Below are positions 56,346 through 64,000 of a stretch of 64,000 nt of DNA, piece after piece (within the stretch, counting starts at the first letter, position 1; every line of letters starts with the position of its first letter). This DNA comes from an uncultured Alphaproteobacteria bacterium (GTDB lineage Bacteria > Pseudomonadota > Alphaproteobacteria > Micropepsales > Micropepsaceae). Below the pieces are notes generated by a model that saw only the letters and a list, made by a program, of their open reading frames with translations, was not told the DNA's origin and ran no database searches. A program made the translations under genes and the position numbers. The DNA lies in NCBI GenBank assembly GCA_902825865.1, contig CADECX010000008.1:1-64000 (forward strand), read 5' to 3'.

Positions 56346-58792
56346 GTTTCCGGAGTCCTTCTCATGGAAAAAGGCACACTTTGAACGATGCCGAGGATAA
56401 TGGTCTGCATGCGGTAATCGTCTTTGGCCGCCTCGTCGCGTACCGCGCGCACCGCCGGCATGTCGTAGGATTCAACCCCGCGTCCCAGGGCATAGGTCAT
56501 CAGCCGCTCGGTCATGGCTTCGACGAACTGATCCTTGCGGCTGAGCAGGATGCCCTGAAGGCCTTTGGGGCCCTCGAACTTGGTGCCGTCCGGCATGATA
56601 GCCGAAACGTCGAGCGGCTGACCGGCAAAGCCGGTGCGCCATTTTCCGACCGCGTCGTAATTTTCCAAGGCCAGGCCCAGCGGGTCCATCTTGGTATGGC
56701 AGGACGCGCAGACCGGATTGGCGCGGTGCAATTCCATCTGCTGGCGCACCGTCAGGGTCTTGCCGTTCTTGGCTTCATTCAGGGTGGGCACGTTGGGCGG
56801 CGGCGGCGGCGGCGGCGCGGCCAGGATATTGTCCAGGATCCACTTGCCGCGCAGCACCACCGAGGTGCGGTTGTTGTAGGAGGTCACGGTCAGTACCGAA
56901 CCCTGTCCCAACAGCCCGCCGCGATGCAGCGCCGGATCAAGCTTCACCTTGCGGAAGGTGGTGCCATAGACGCCGGGAATGCCGTAATGCTCCGCCAGCC
57001 GCTGGTTCACATAGGTGTAGTCGGAGCTCAGAAAGTCCAGCGCCGGGCGGTTGTTCCGCACCACGCCGTCGAAGAACATTTCGGTCTCGGTCTGCATCGC
57101 GTTGCGCAGGCGCAAATCGAAATCGGGGAAGGCCCGCCGGTCGGGCTTTTGATATTCCAGCCGGCGCAGGTAAAGCCACTGGCCGGCGAAATTGTCGGTC
57201 AGGGCCTTGGCGCGCGGATCGGCCAGCATGCGGGCAACCTGGCGCTTGAGAACCTCCGGCCGGTGCAGCTGGTTCTTCTCCGCCACCGCCAGAAGCTGGT
57301 CGTCGGGAATGCTGCTCCACAGGAAGAAGGACAGGCGGGTGGCCAGCTCGATGTCGCTGATGCGATGCACGGCGCCGGGCGCCGCCTTGGCCGGATCGCT
57401 CTCGCGCATGAACAGGAAGCTGGGAGAAACCAGAATGGCTTCCAGCGCCGCTTCAATGCCATGATCAAAATTGGAGCCCTTGCGGCCTTCGGCATAGATT
57501 TTCATCAGGGGCGAGATATCCGCCGCCGCTACCGGGTGGCGATAGGCATGCCGCGCCAGGTTGGAGAGGATTTTGGTGGCGCAGGCCTCTTCGGATAATT
57601 CGGCCGAAGGACGGCAGATGAATATCTTGCGGCGGCTGGCGGTATCGCCCGGCCCCTTGATGTCATAGGGGCCGACCACGGAAATCTGCATCACGTCGCG
57701 CAGATAGAAGGACTGGGAAACATTGGGCCCGGTGGCGACAGACGGCACCGTCAGGCGCTGCACCCGCGCGCCGTCCACCGAGACGTCCATCGGGATGGGG
57801 ACCGGAGTGGCCGCCGGCTCGCGCGCGCCCAGCACCGTCTTGGGCACCACATTCTCGTCCAGCGCCAGGTTCTTGGGGAAGGAGGCGCCGATGACGCGCA
57901 AGCCCGCCTTCAAGGGCACCTTCACTTCATAGCGGTTGGAGACTTCAATTCCGCCTTCCTCTGACGTGTTGGCGTTGAGGAAGACCTGAATTGTGTAGGT
58001 CGCGTCGTAGGGCACATAGAATTTGAAGGTGCCGCCACCGCGCGAATCCAGCGGAAGATCGTCATTGGCGCGCTCGTTATAAGACGCGACGCCGAAGCCG
58101 TTGACGAACAGGTCCTTGGGCACCTTGTAGTCGGTGGTGATGACCCGGCGCGAGGCCTGGCCAGTCGCCATGCGGGCAACCTTGCCCGCAACGGTGATGT
58201 AACGGTCCATCAAGGTGGGCGAAACGGTCAGGACGTCGGCGATATTGTCGAAGCCATAGCCGGTGTCGTCCGCCGGCATGTCCTTGGTGAAGTCCACGTC
58301 CAGCGCCAACAGATCGCGCACCGCATTGGCATATTCGGTGCGGTTCATGCGGCGGATGGTGGCGCGGCCGGGATTGGGTTTCGCCGCGGCTTGCGCGTCG
58401 AGCGTGGACTCCAGCCAATGGGTGAATTGATCGAGCCTCTCTTTGGGCGGGCGCGGCGCGCCGCGCAGCGGCATTTCACCCAGGCTCACGCGGCGCAGGA
58501 TTTTTTCCCATGTCGCCTGGTCGGCCTGCAGATTGTCGGCATTCAGCGGCACGACAGACATGCCGGCGGTCTTGAGCCGGTCATTGTGGCAACCGGTGCA
58601 ATACTGCATCAGCATTTTCTTGTGGTCGGCCGGCGTCAGGTCTGACGCGGCCGTGGTAGCGGTCGCAGGCGCATTCACCGCGACTTGAGCCGACTGAGCG
58701 GAAGCGCGATTGAAAGCGGCAAAGCTGGCGAGCCCGGCCAACGCGAAAACGCCCGCGGCAAAAGCGACTTGCCCGGAAATCCGTGACATCAA
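56342..58792 (-). CDS. DUF1592-type multidomain protein with c-type heme motifs
   Basis: 816 aa, exported (hydrophobic N terminus, about residues 10-30). Domain order of the DUF1587-DUF1595-DUF1592-DUF1588-DUF1585 family: an N-terminal cytochrome-like segment with CTGCH (residues 67-71), RMNRTEYANAVRDLLALD near 148-165, the DUF1592 core with RLSFFLWSSIPDDQLL near 480, and ALHRGGLLGQGSVLTVTSY near 630; a second CASCH near 700 falls in the DUF1588 part. It probably acts with DUF1552 in periplasmic oxidation. The reaction is unknown. Confidence 0.88.
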   Translation of the reverse strand: MMSRISGQVAFAAGVFALAGLASFAAFNRASAQSAQVAVNAPATATTAASDLTPADHKKMLMQYCTGCHNDRLKTAGMSVVPLNADNLQADQATWEKILRRVSLGEMPLRGAPRPPKERLDQFTHWLESTLDAQAAAKPNPGRATIRRMNRTEYANAVRDLLALDVDFTKDMPADDTGYGFDNIADVLTVSPTLMDRYITVAGKVARMATGQASRRVITTDYKVPKDLFVNGFGVASYNERANDDLPLDSRGGGTFKFYVPYDATYTIQVFLNANTSEEGGIEVSNRYEVKVPLKAGLRVIGASFPKNLALDENVVPKTVLGAREPAATPVPIPMDVSVDGARVQRLTVPSVATGPNVSQSFYLRDVMQISVVGPYDIKGPGDTASRRKIFICRPSAELSEEACATKILSNLARHAYRHPVAAADISPLMKIYAEGRKGSNFDHGIEAALEAILVSPSFLFMRESDPAKAAPGAVHRISDIELATRLSFFLWSSIPDDQLLAVAEKNQLHRPEVLKRQVARMLADPRAKALTDNFAGQWLYLRRLEYQKPDRRAFPDFDLRLRNAMQTETEMFFDGVVRNNRPALDFLSSDYTYVNQRLAEHYGIPGVYGTTFRKVKLDPALHRGGLLGQGSVLTVTSYNNRTSVVLRGKWILDNILAAPPPPPPPNVPTLNEAKNGKTLTVRQQMELHRANPVCASCHTKMDPLGLALENYDAVGKWRTGFAGQPLDVSAIMPDGTKFEGPKGLQGILLSRKDQFVEAMTERLMTYALGRGVESYDMPAVRAVRDEAAKDDYRMQTIILGIVQSVPFSMRRTPET

Positions 58793-59023
58793 AACGCGTC
58801 TCCCTGAGGACTCGGCAGATGCCCGCCGAGTCTAAAACCAGCATTCTTTATCTCCGATCAACGGATTAAAGTGAACTGCTGCTTTAAAAAATGGTTTTTG
58901 CTGCAGTTGCGAAAAGTTCCATCATTTCGCAATTGCAACATAAACCGTGCAAGGAAAATCGCCTGCCACCGAAAACAATGAGTTAGCGTGAACCGGACCG
59001 GCAAAAATCACGGAGTGTCATGG
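58793..59023. promoter_or_regulatory. Divergent promoter region with a long inverted repeat
   Basis: 231 bases between DUF1592 (minus) and an amidohydrolase (plus), AT-richer than its surroundings. At 58902-58914 and 58925-58937 lie 13-base arms (TGCAGTTGCGAAA and TTTCGCAATTGCA) that pair with one mismatch around a 10-base spacer. This is a good operator candidate for a dimeric repressor acting on both genes. Confidence 0.6.
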
Positions 59024-59962
59024 ATGGATAGGCGAACTCTTCTGGCAGGCCTGGGCGCTGCGGCTGCGACATCTTCCCTGAACTCCCCTTTGGGCGCCCA
59101 GGAAGCACCCCGCTGGAGCAGCCCGGTGATCGATATGCACTTCCATGAACGCCGCTCGCCGGAACTGAACCTCGCCCACCAACGGGGCGCGGGGGTTACC
59201 GCCGCGAACCTGCTGGCGCGCGACAGTGCCGCCGCGGCAGCGCTCCACACGGCGCAGCCGGCGACATTTCCAACCTGGTTCGTTTCGACCGACATCACCA
59301 AGCCGGACGCCGCACAGCTTCTTACCCAAGCCGTGAAGAGCGGCGCCAAAGGCTTTGGCGAACTGAAATATCCCGTCGCGGCGGACGGTGCGGAAATGCG
59401 CCGCGTCTATGCCATGGCCGCCGACCTCAATGTGCCGGTGCTGATTCATTTCCAGGAGATCGGTCAGCCGGCGGCGCCCGGCGGCTACAATACCGGCATC
59501 AAGCGCTTTGCGACGATGCTCAAGGCCTACCCCAAAACCAAATTCATCGCGCACGCCGATGCCTTCTGGGCCAATGTCAGCGCCGACTATCATGAGCAGG
59601 AAGCCTATCCCACCGGCCCCATCGTGCCCGGCGGCGTCAGCGACAAGCTGCTGGCCGACTATCCAAACCTGTTCGCCGACATGTCGGCCAATTCGGCCAA
59701 TAATGCGCTGTCACGCGATGCGGACTTCACCAAGGGATTTTTGGCCCGCCATCAGGACAAGCTGCATTTCGGCAGCGACTGCAATTGCGACGACGGCAAG
59801 GGCGGCGGCGCGGCGCAGAATTCCGACCGCGTAGCGCCGCGCATGCGCGGCAAATGCGTGGCGCAGGAGACGCTCAAATTGCTGACCGCTTCGTCCACGC
59901 CGGCGATTTTCCGCAAGCTCGCCTGGACCAATGCGCACCGGCTGCTAGGTTTATCGGCGTAA
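59024..59962 (+). CDS. Exported amidohydrolase-family enzyme
   Basis: 312 aa from the ATG at 59024 (GGAG upstream; a GTG at 58988 would hide the signal). Short twin-arginine-like leader DRRTLLAGLGAAAATS. Amidohydrolase_2-type barrel: DMHFHERR (H-x-H metal pair) near 38, FIAHADAFW near 180, HFGSDCNCDDG with the catalytic Asp near 258. Probably hydrolyses or decarboxylates a small cyclic compound in the periplasm. It is divergent from the DUF1592 gene across a strong inverted repeat. Confidence 0.85.
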   Translation: MDRRTLLAGLGAAAATSSLNSPLGAQEAPRWSSPVIDMHFHERRSPELNLAHQRGAGVTAANLLARDSAAAAALHTAQPATFPTWFVSTDITKPDAAQLLTQAVKSGAKGFGELKYPVAADGAEMRRVYAMAADLNVPVLIHFQEIGQPAAPGGYNTGIKRFATMLKAYPKTKFIAHADAFWANVSADYHEQEAYPTGPIVPGGVSDKLLADYPNLFADMSANSANNALSRDADFTKGFLARHQDKLHFGSDCNCDDGKGGGAAQNSDRVAPRMRGKCVAQETLKLLTASSTPAIFRKLAWTNAHRLLGLSA

Positions 59963-59972
59963 TCTTAGAACG

Positions 59973-60042
59973 CCTCACCCTTCGACGGGCTCAGGGTGAG
60001 GAATCACGAAAATCCTCATGCTGAGCTTGTCGAAGCATGAGG
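59973..60042. repeat. Second REP-like inverted doublet
   Basis: Two 29-base imperfect palindromes between convergent genes: CCTCACCCT...AGGGTGAGG (59973-60001) and CCTCATGCT...AGCATGAGG (60014-60042). Their centres, TTCGACGGGCTCAGG and CTGAGCTTGTCGAAG, are near reverse complements, so the doublet is in inverted orientation. This motif family is widespread in alphaproteobacterial intergenic regions and differs from the doublet at 52585-52672. Confidence 0.78.
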
Positions 60043-60049
60043 CAACAGC

Positions 60050-61036
60050 CTACTTCCCAAACATCCAGCGAAGGATCCCGGGAAGCAACCAGCCGCCATG
60101 CACATCGGAATGGGCGCCATCGCCCCATTCGTAGCGCACGTCATAACGCGCGCCGGGAATGTTCTTGGCATCGGCGGTCGCATTGGCCCATTGCAGCGAC
60201 GACAGCATCTGCTGATTGGCCAGGAACCAGCTGCCATGCTCATTGTTCAAATCGTTGGCGCCGTCCTGCAGGAAAATGCGGATGGGACGGATCGGGCTTT
60301 TGCGGATCAATCCGGGATAGGTGTCGCCGCCCACGATGACGGGCGTGGTCGCCGTCGCCGGGCGATAACCGATCGAGGTATAGCTGCCGATGAAGCTGAT
60401 CACATTGCGGAACGCTTCCGGCTTGTTCCAGGCCACCGTCCAGGCGCAGATCGCGCCGCTGGAGGTGCCGCCGATGGCCCGCTTGTTGGGATCGTCGGTG
60501 AATTTGTACGTCTTGGCGACCTCCGGCAGCATCTCCTCGGTCAGGAAGCGCGCATAGGTGTCGTTGACCGCGTCATACTCCTGGGCGCGGTGGTTGGGAT
60601 TGCCGGTACAGGCAAAACCAGTGCAACCCGCCGGTCCGAGCCCATCGGGGTAATGTTCGGTGCCGGTATTGCCGGGGGTGATGAAGATGCCCAGGGTCTG
60701 GGGGATGTCGCCCTTGGCGATCAGATTGTCCAACACCACCGGGATATTCAGCGGACCTTGCGGATTGATGGCGCGCTGGCCGTCCTGGAACACCAGCAGA
60801 TTGGGCGGTGTGTTGGCGTCATACTTGGCCGGGACATAGATCCAGTAACGCCGCACTGTCCCTGCGATGATCTTGCTGCGGAATTCCAGCGGCCCGATCA
60901 GCTTGCCCTTGGCCACACCGGGCTGGGCTATGGAGTCCGCGGTGGGCGGATATTCGCCCGGCTTGCGAGGCTCCGCCGCGAGGGCCGCCCCCGCCGTTAA
61001 CGCTACCAACAGACCGCATGTCGCCAAGATTTTCAT
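60050..61036 (-). CDS. Secreted esterase, enterochelin esterase-like alpha/beta hydrolase
   Basis: 328 aa with a Sec signal peptide (MKILATCGLLVALTAGAALA). Alpha/beta-hydrolase fold of the esterase D/Fes type: YWIYVPAKYD near 64-73, LLVFQDGQ near 80, the nucleophile Ser in IGGTSSGAICAW near 193-204, an Asp in FLQDGANDLN near 257, and His in GAHSDVHGGW near 311. Such enzymes cut siderophore, feruloyl or sugar esters. It ends against the REP-like doublet and starts 76 bases before the divergent amidohydrolase operon. Confidence 0.85.
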   Translation of the reverse strand: MKILATCGLLVALTAGAALAAEPRKPGEYPPTADSIAQPGVAKGKLIGPLEFRSKIIAGTVRRYWIYVPAKYDANTPPNLLVFQDGQRAINPQGPLNIPVVLDNLIAKGDIPQTLGIFITPGNTGTEHYPDGLGPAGCTGFACTGNPNHRAQEYDAVNDTYARFLTEEMLPEVAKTYKFTDDPNKRAIGGTSSGAICAWTVAWNKPEAFRNVISFIGSYTSIGYRPATATTPVIVGGDTYPGLIRKSPIRPIRIFLQDGANDLNNEHGSWFLANQQMLSSLQWANATADAKNIPGARYDVRYEWGDGAHSDVHGGWLLPGILRWMFGK

Positions 61037-61112
61037 TGTCCTGCCCCGGATTATTGTATGGCGTTAGTCTGCGGCATCTTTGGCCGTCCGACAACATCCA
61101 AAATCCTCATCG

Positions 61113-62024
61113 ATGACCCTGCCCGACCTGCCCATCATCGACGCGCACCAGCACTTCTGGGACCTGGAGGCCAACTACCTCCCCTGGCTCCGGGACGAGC
61201 CGCCGATCGCTTTCCGCTATGGCGACTATCGCGCCTTGAAGCGCAACTACCTGCCCGCCGACTATCGCCGCGACGCAGCTGGCCTCAATCTTGTGGGTTC
61301 GGTGTTTGTCGAAACCGAATGGGACCGCCGCGACCCGGTCGGAGAGACGCGATGGGTGCATGAGCTTGCCCGGCAATCCCGTTTTCCCAGCGTGATGATC
61401 GCTCACGCCGCCCTGCATCAGGAGGATGCGGCGGATATTCTGACTCAGCATGCCGGATTTCCGCTTGTGCGCGGCATCCGGCACAAGCCGCGCCCGGCAC
61501 CGGCACCCGGCCCCATCGAAACCGGCCTGGCGGGTTCGATCACCGATCCCGCCTGGCGGAAAGGGTATGCCTTGCTGGAGAAGCATGGATTGTCCTTCGA
61601 TCTACAAATTCCCTGGTGGCATCTGCCCGAAGCGGCGCGCCTCAATGCCGAATTTCCACGCATTGCGATTATCCTCAATCACACCGGACTGCCGCGTGAC
61701 CGCAAGCCTGCGGAACTGAACGGCTGGCGTGAGGCCATGACGATTTTTGCCGCAGCGCCCAATGTGGCGGTGAAAATCTCCGGCCTGGGCGAACCCGAGC
61801 AACCCTGGACCCTGGAACGCAATCGCACCGTCATTCTGGACACCATCAACATCTTCGGGGAGGATCGCTGCATGTTTGCCAGCAATTTCCCGGTCGACAG
61901 TCTGGTGGGAAGCCTGGCCACGATCTATTCGGGTTTCGCGGCGGCGACAAAAACTTTGGGGAGCGCGGTACAGGCCAAATTGTTCGCCGGCAATGCCAGG
62001 CGGATCTACCGCCTCCCCGCTTGA
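61113..62024 (+). CDS. Amidohydrolase_2 / sugar-lactonase-like enzyme (COG3618 type)
   Basis: 303 aa, no signal peptide, start at ATG 61113. Metal-dependent barrel hydrolase: IIDAHQHFWDLEANYLPW at the N terminus (H-x-H), ILNHTGLP near 190, and FASNFPVDSL with the conserved Asp near 265. The family includes fuconolactone and other sugar-lactone hydrolases and dicarboxylactonases. It forms a run with a HIBADH-family dehydrogenase 7 bases on and an MFS transporter, a layout typical of sugar-acid catabolic operons. Confidence 0.87.
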   Translation: MTLPDLPIIDAHQHFWDLEANYLPWLRDEPPIAFRYGDYRALKRNYLPADYRRDAAGLNLVGSVFVETEWDRRDPVGETRWVHELARQSRFPSVMIAHAALHQEDAADILTQHAGFPLVRGIRHKPRPAPAPGPIETGLAGSITDPAWRKGYALLEKHGLSFDLQIPWWHLPEAARLNAEFPRIAIILNHTGLPRDRKPAELNGWREAMTIFAAAPNVAVKISGLGEPEQPWTLERNRTVILDTINIFGEDRCMFASNFPVDSLVGSLATIYSGFAAATKTLGSAVQAKLFAGNARRIYRLPA

Positions 62025-62031
62025 GGGAAAC

Positions 62032-62910
62032 ATGACACAGCGTCCACGCATCGGGTTTGTCGGCATCGGCATCATGGGCGCGCCGATGGTGCGCCGTCTG
62101 TTGGCCAAAGGCTGGCAGGTTTCGGTGTGGAATCTGGAACCGGAACGATATGCGCAAGTGCCGGGCGCCGTGGTGTTGGACAGTCCCGCCGCGGTGCGCG
62201 CCGCCAGCGACATTGTGATTTTTTGCGTGCTCAATGGTGATGCGGTTGAGGAATGCTGCTTTGGCCCGCATGGGTTGGCGCGCAGCAAATCCGGCGCCTC
62301 GCTGCTGATCGATACCTCCACCATCAATCCCGATCGCACGCTTATCTTGGCCGAGCGCTTGAAAAGTGAAACCGGCATGTCCTGGGTGGATGCGCCGATC
62401 TCCGGCGGGCCTGCCGCCGCGGGCGAAGGCCAGCTCACCATCATGATGGGCGGAGACACAACGGATGTGGGAACGGCCAATACCGTGCTGGCCGATCTTG
62501 CCGCCAACCTCACCCATATCGGCGCGCTGGGCGCGGGCCAGACCGCCAAGATCATCAACCAGGCGATTGTCGGCGTCGGCTATGTGCTGATGGGCGAAGC
62601 CCTGGCGCTGGCGGAAGCCGCCGGCATCGACGCCGCCCGCCTGCCCGCGGCCCTGGCCGGCGGCATGGCCGACAGCACGGTGCTCAAGCGCATCTATCCG
62701 CAGCAGCAGGCGCGCGACTATGACCCGCCGCGCGGTTATGCCCGGCAGTTGGACAAGGACCTCAAGAATGTGATGGCCTTCATCAAGGAGCAGGGATTGG
62801 AGCTGCCCTTGGTGGCGCGCGCCGCGGCCCGCTATCACGATTTCGCCGTGGGCAATGAGATGGTCGACAGCGCCGCGGTGGCGCGGCTTTATGAACGGGC
62901 CAAAAACTGA
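62032..62910 (+). CDS. HIBADH-family dehydrogenase with intact catalytic residues
   Basis: 292 aa from the ATG at 62032 (GAGGG upstream). Rossmann motif GFVGIGIMGAPM at 8-19, DAPISGGPAAAGEGQLTIM near 120-138, and the catalytic Lys173 with Asn176 in GAGQTAKIIN. It likely oxidises a beta-hydroxyacid such as tartronate semialdehyde, 3-hydroxyisobutyrate or a sugar-acid intermediate. Located between a lactonase-like hydrolase and an anion-type MFS transporter. It is a useful intact comparison for the degenerate copy at 5440-6375. Confidence 0.92.
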   Translation: MTQRPRIGFVGIGIMGAPMVRRLLAKGWQVSVWNLEPERYAQVPGAVVLDSPAAVRAASDIVIFCVLNGDAVEECCFGPHGLARSKSGASLLIDTSTINPDRTLILAERLKSETGMSWVDAPISGGPAAAGEGQLTIMMGGDTTDVGTANTVLADLAANLTHIGALGAGQTAKIINQAIVGVGYVLMGEALALAEAAGIDAARLPAALAGGMADSTVLKRIYPQQQARDYDPPRGYARQLDKDLKNVMAFIKEQGLELPLVARAAARYHDFAVGNEMVDSAAVARLYERAKN

Positions 62911-62915
62911 GCGGC

Positions 62916-64000
62916 GTGCTGCAAGACGCAGAGCTGGAACGCCGCACCATGCGCAAGGTGATGTGGCGGTTGCCGCCGCTGATGGCGCTGATGTTCCTGG
63001 TCAACCAGCTCGACCGGGTCAATGTCAGCTTCGCCGCCTTGACCATGAACCGCGACATCGGGCTGGACACGGTCGCTTATGCCTGGGGCGCGGGAATATT
63101 CTTTCTCTCCTATTTCGCGTTCGAAATTCCCAGCAACCTGATCCTGGAACGCATCGGCGCGCGGGTGTGGATCGCCCGCATCATGATCACCTGGGGGCTG
63201 ATCTCCGGCGCCATGGCGCTGGTGAGCGGGCCGGTCAGTTTCATGATCGTGCGTTTCCTGCTGGGCGCGGCCGAGGCGGGTTTTGTGCCCGGCCTGGTGC
63301 TGTACATCACCTGGTGGTTTCCACCCCGCTATCGCGCCCGCGCCACGGCAGTATTTTTCTTCGCCGCGCCGTTGGGCAACGCGGTTTCCGGTCTGCTTTC
63401 GGTGCCCTTGCTGAAACTGGACAAATTGGCGGGGCTGGCGGGTTGGCAATGGATGTTCGTGATCGAGGCCCTGCCCGCCTTGCTGCTGGGTCTGTTCATT
63501 CTGCGCTATTTCAAGGACCGGCCGCGCGACGCGAAGTGGCTGACGGCGGAGGAATGCGCCTGGCTGGAACGCAATGTCGAGCCCAGGAAGCGCCACGAAG
63601 CGATTGCCACACAGCTGCGCGCCATCCTCAATCGCCGCGCGGGACTTTTGTCTTTGATTTATCTCACCCGCAACATGGCGATGTATGGCGTCAGCCTGTT
63701 CCTGCCCTTGATCCTCAGCGGCGCCGGCCTGTCCAACAGCCAGGTCGGTTTCGCCGCCACCATTCCCTTTGTCACTGCCGCGATTGGCGCGGTGTTGTGG
63801 GCGGCAAGCTCCGACCGGATGAATGAGCGGCACTGGCACACCATCAGCGCCATGCTGCTGGCCGCCGCAGGGCTCATTGTCAGCGCGCAATTGGGCGCAT
63901 CTGTCTGGTCGCTGGTGGCGATCTCCATCGCGGCCGTCGGACTTTATGCCCAGGCGGTGTGTTTCTGGTCCCTGCCCCCCTTGATGCTGAGCGCCAGCGC
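62916..64000 (+). CDS. MFS transporter, anion:cation symporter type (3' end outside window)
   Basis: Open to the window end, at least 361 aa. The start is GTG 62916, 5 bases after the preceding stop with GAGCGG between; an ATG 11 codons later is the alternative. The sequence MRKVMWRLPPLMALMFLVNQ then LDRVNVSFAALTMNRD, followed by YFAFEIPSNLILERIGARVW, is the classic start of the ACS family (phthalate, galactonate and tartrate carriers). About ten membrane helices are covered. Together with the upstream lactonase and dehydrogenase it suggests uptake of an organic or sugar acid. Confidence 0.92.
   Translation, partial: MLQDAELERRTMRKVMWRLPPLMALMFLVNQLDRVNVSFAALTMNRDIGLDTVAYAWGAGIFFLSYFAFEIPSNLILERIGARVWIARIMITWGLISGAMALVSGPVSFMIVRFLLGAAEAGFVPGLVLYITWWFPPRYRARATAVFFFAAPLGNAVSGLLSVPLLKLDKLAGLAGWQWMFVIEALPALLLGLFILRYFKDRPRDAKWLTAEECAWLERNVEPRKRHEAIATQLRAILNRRAGLLSLIYLTRNMAMYGVSLFLPLILSGAGLSNSQVGFAATIPFVTAAIGAVLWAASSDRMNERHWHTISAMLLAAAGLIVSAQLGASVWSLVAISIAAVGLYAQAVCFWSLPPLMLSAS

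Noticed and set aside
56767-56820. Simple GGC/CCG repeat tract as a separate element
   Set aside because: It encodes the Pro-rich stretch of the DUF1592 protein and is explained by the coding sequence.
1-64000. CRISPR array, tRNA, rRNA, prophage or integrase genes
   Set aside because: No regularly spaced repeats, cloverleaf-like sequences or phage/integrase motifs were seen on either strand.

Overview
The window is a GC-rich chromosomal segment, most likely from an alphaproteobacterium. The pointers are cytoplasmic NasT/NasS nitrate sensing, split XdhC plus XdhC-MobA fusion proteins, Tat-dependent molybdo-hydroxylases, a PEP-CTERM protein with its acyltransferase, and REP-like doublets. The DUF1552/DUF1592 pair and the many secreted catabolic enzymes recall soil lineages such as Rhizomicrobium/Micropepsaceae, but that genus-level guess is inference only. 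I see no tRNA, rRNA, CRISPR array, prophage or transposase gene.

Layout. (1) 88-6375: an operon for a Tat-exported, three-subunit molybdenum hydroxylase (2Fe-2S, Mo, FAD+4Fe-4S), a 54-residue membrane peptide, a formate-dehydrogenase-type cytochrome b, a 129-residue protein of unknown function and a HIBADH-like protein lacking the catalytic lysine. (2) 6378-9130: a high-potential iron-sulfur protein and a small four-Cys secreted protein, divergent from a NarX/NarL-like two-component system. (3) 9137-11905: moaA, divergent from a split XdhC and an XdhC-MobA fusion. (4) 11908-15248: a PEP-CTERM protein, a tandem PilZ protein, an exosortase-associated acyltransferase and a small membrane protein. 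(5) 15263-21408: nitrate uptake operon (porin, nrtA, nrtB, nrtD) followed by nasT-nasS. Its 305-base leader carries an intrinsic terminator, the expected type of target for NasT. (6) 21714-24197: a large transketolase-like enzyme. (7) 24342-28754: molybdate transporter and cofactor genes (MOT1-type, moeA, moaC, moaB, moaE, moaD), with a near-perfect ModE box and two hairpin mobile elements inside the cluster. (8) 28842-38972: a second nasT-nasS pair and the narK-nirB-nirD-nasA-hemD-mobA assimilation operon. (9) 38993-64000: catabolic and secreted enzymes: D-amino-acid-type PLP enzyme, hydantoinase A/B, DUF1080, GMC oxidoreductase with its small subunit, MlrC, aldehyde dehydrogenase, lactonase, ankyrin/DUF1552/DUF1592 genes, amidohydrolases, a second HIBADH and an MFS transporter cut by the window end.

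How it fits together. From 88 to 38972 most genes serve molybdenum enzymes. Molybdate enters through the MOT1-type carrier. MoaA, C, D, E, B and MoeA build the cofactor, and MobA makes the guanylylated form for NasA. The XdhC proteins serve the hydroxylase. Nitrate enters through the porin and NrtABD or through NarK, and is reduced by NasA and then NirBD, with HemD serving siroheme synthesis. Two NasT/NasS pairs lie beside the two nitrate operons, and the two operons share a TTGTGCA half-site resembling NtrC sites. The most unusual signals are the nitrate leader, the ModE box, the paired covarying hairpin elements, the membrane peptide in the hydroxylase operon and the HIBADH-like protein without its catalytic lysine.
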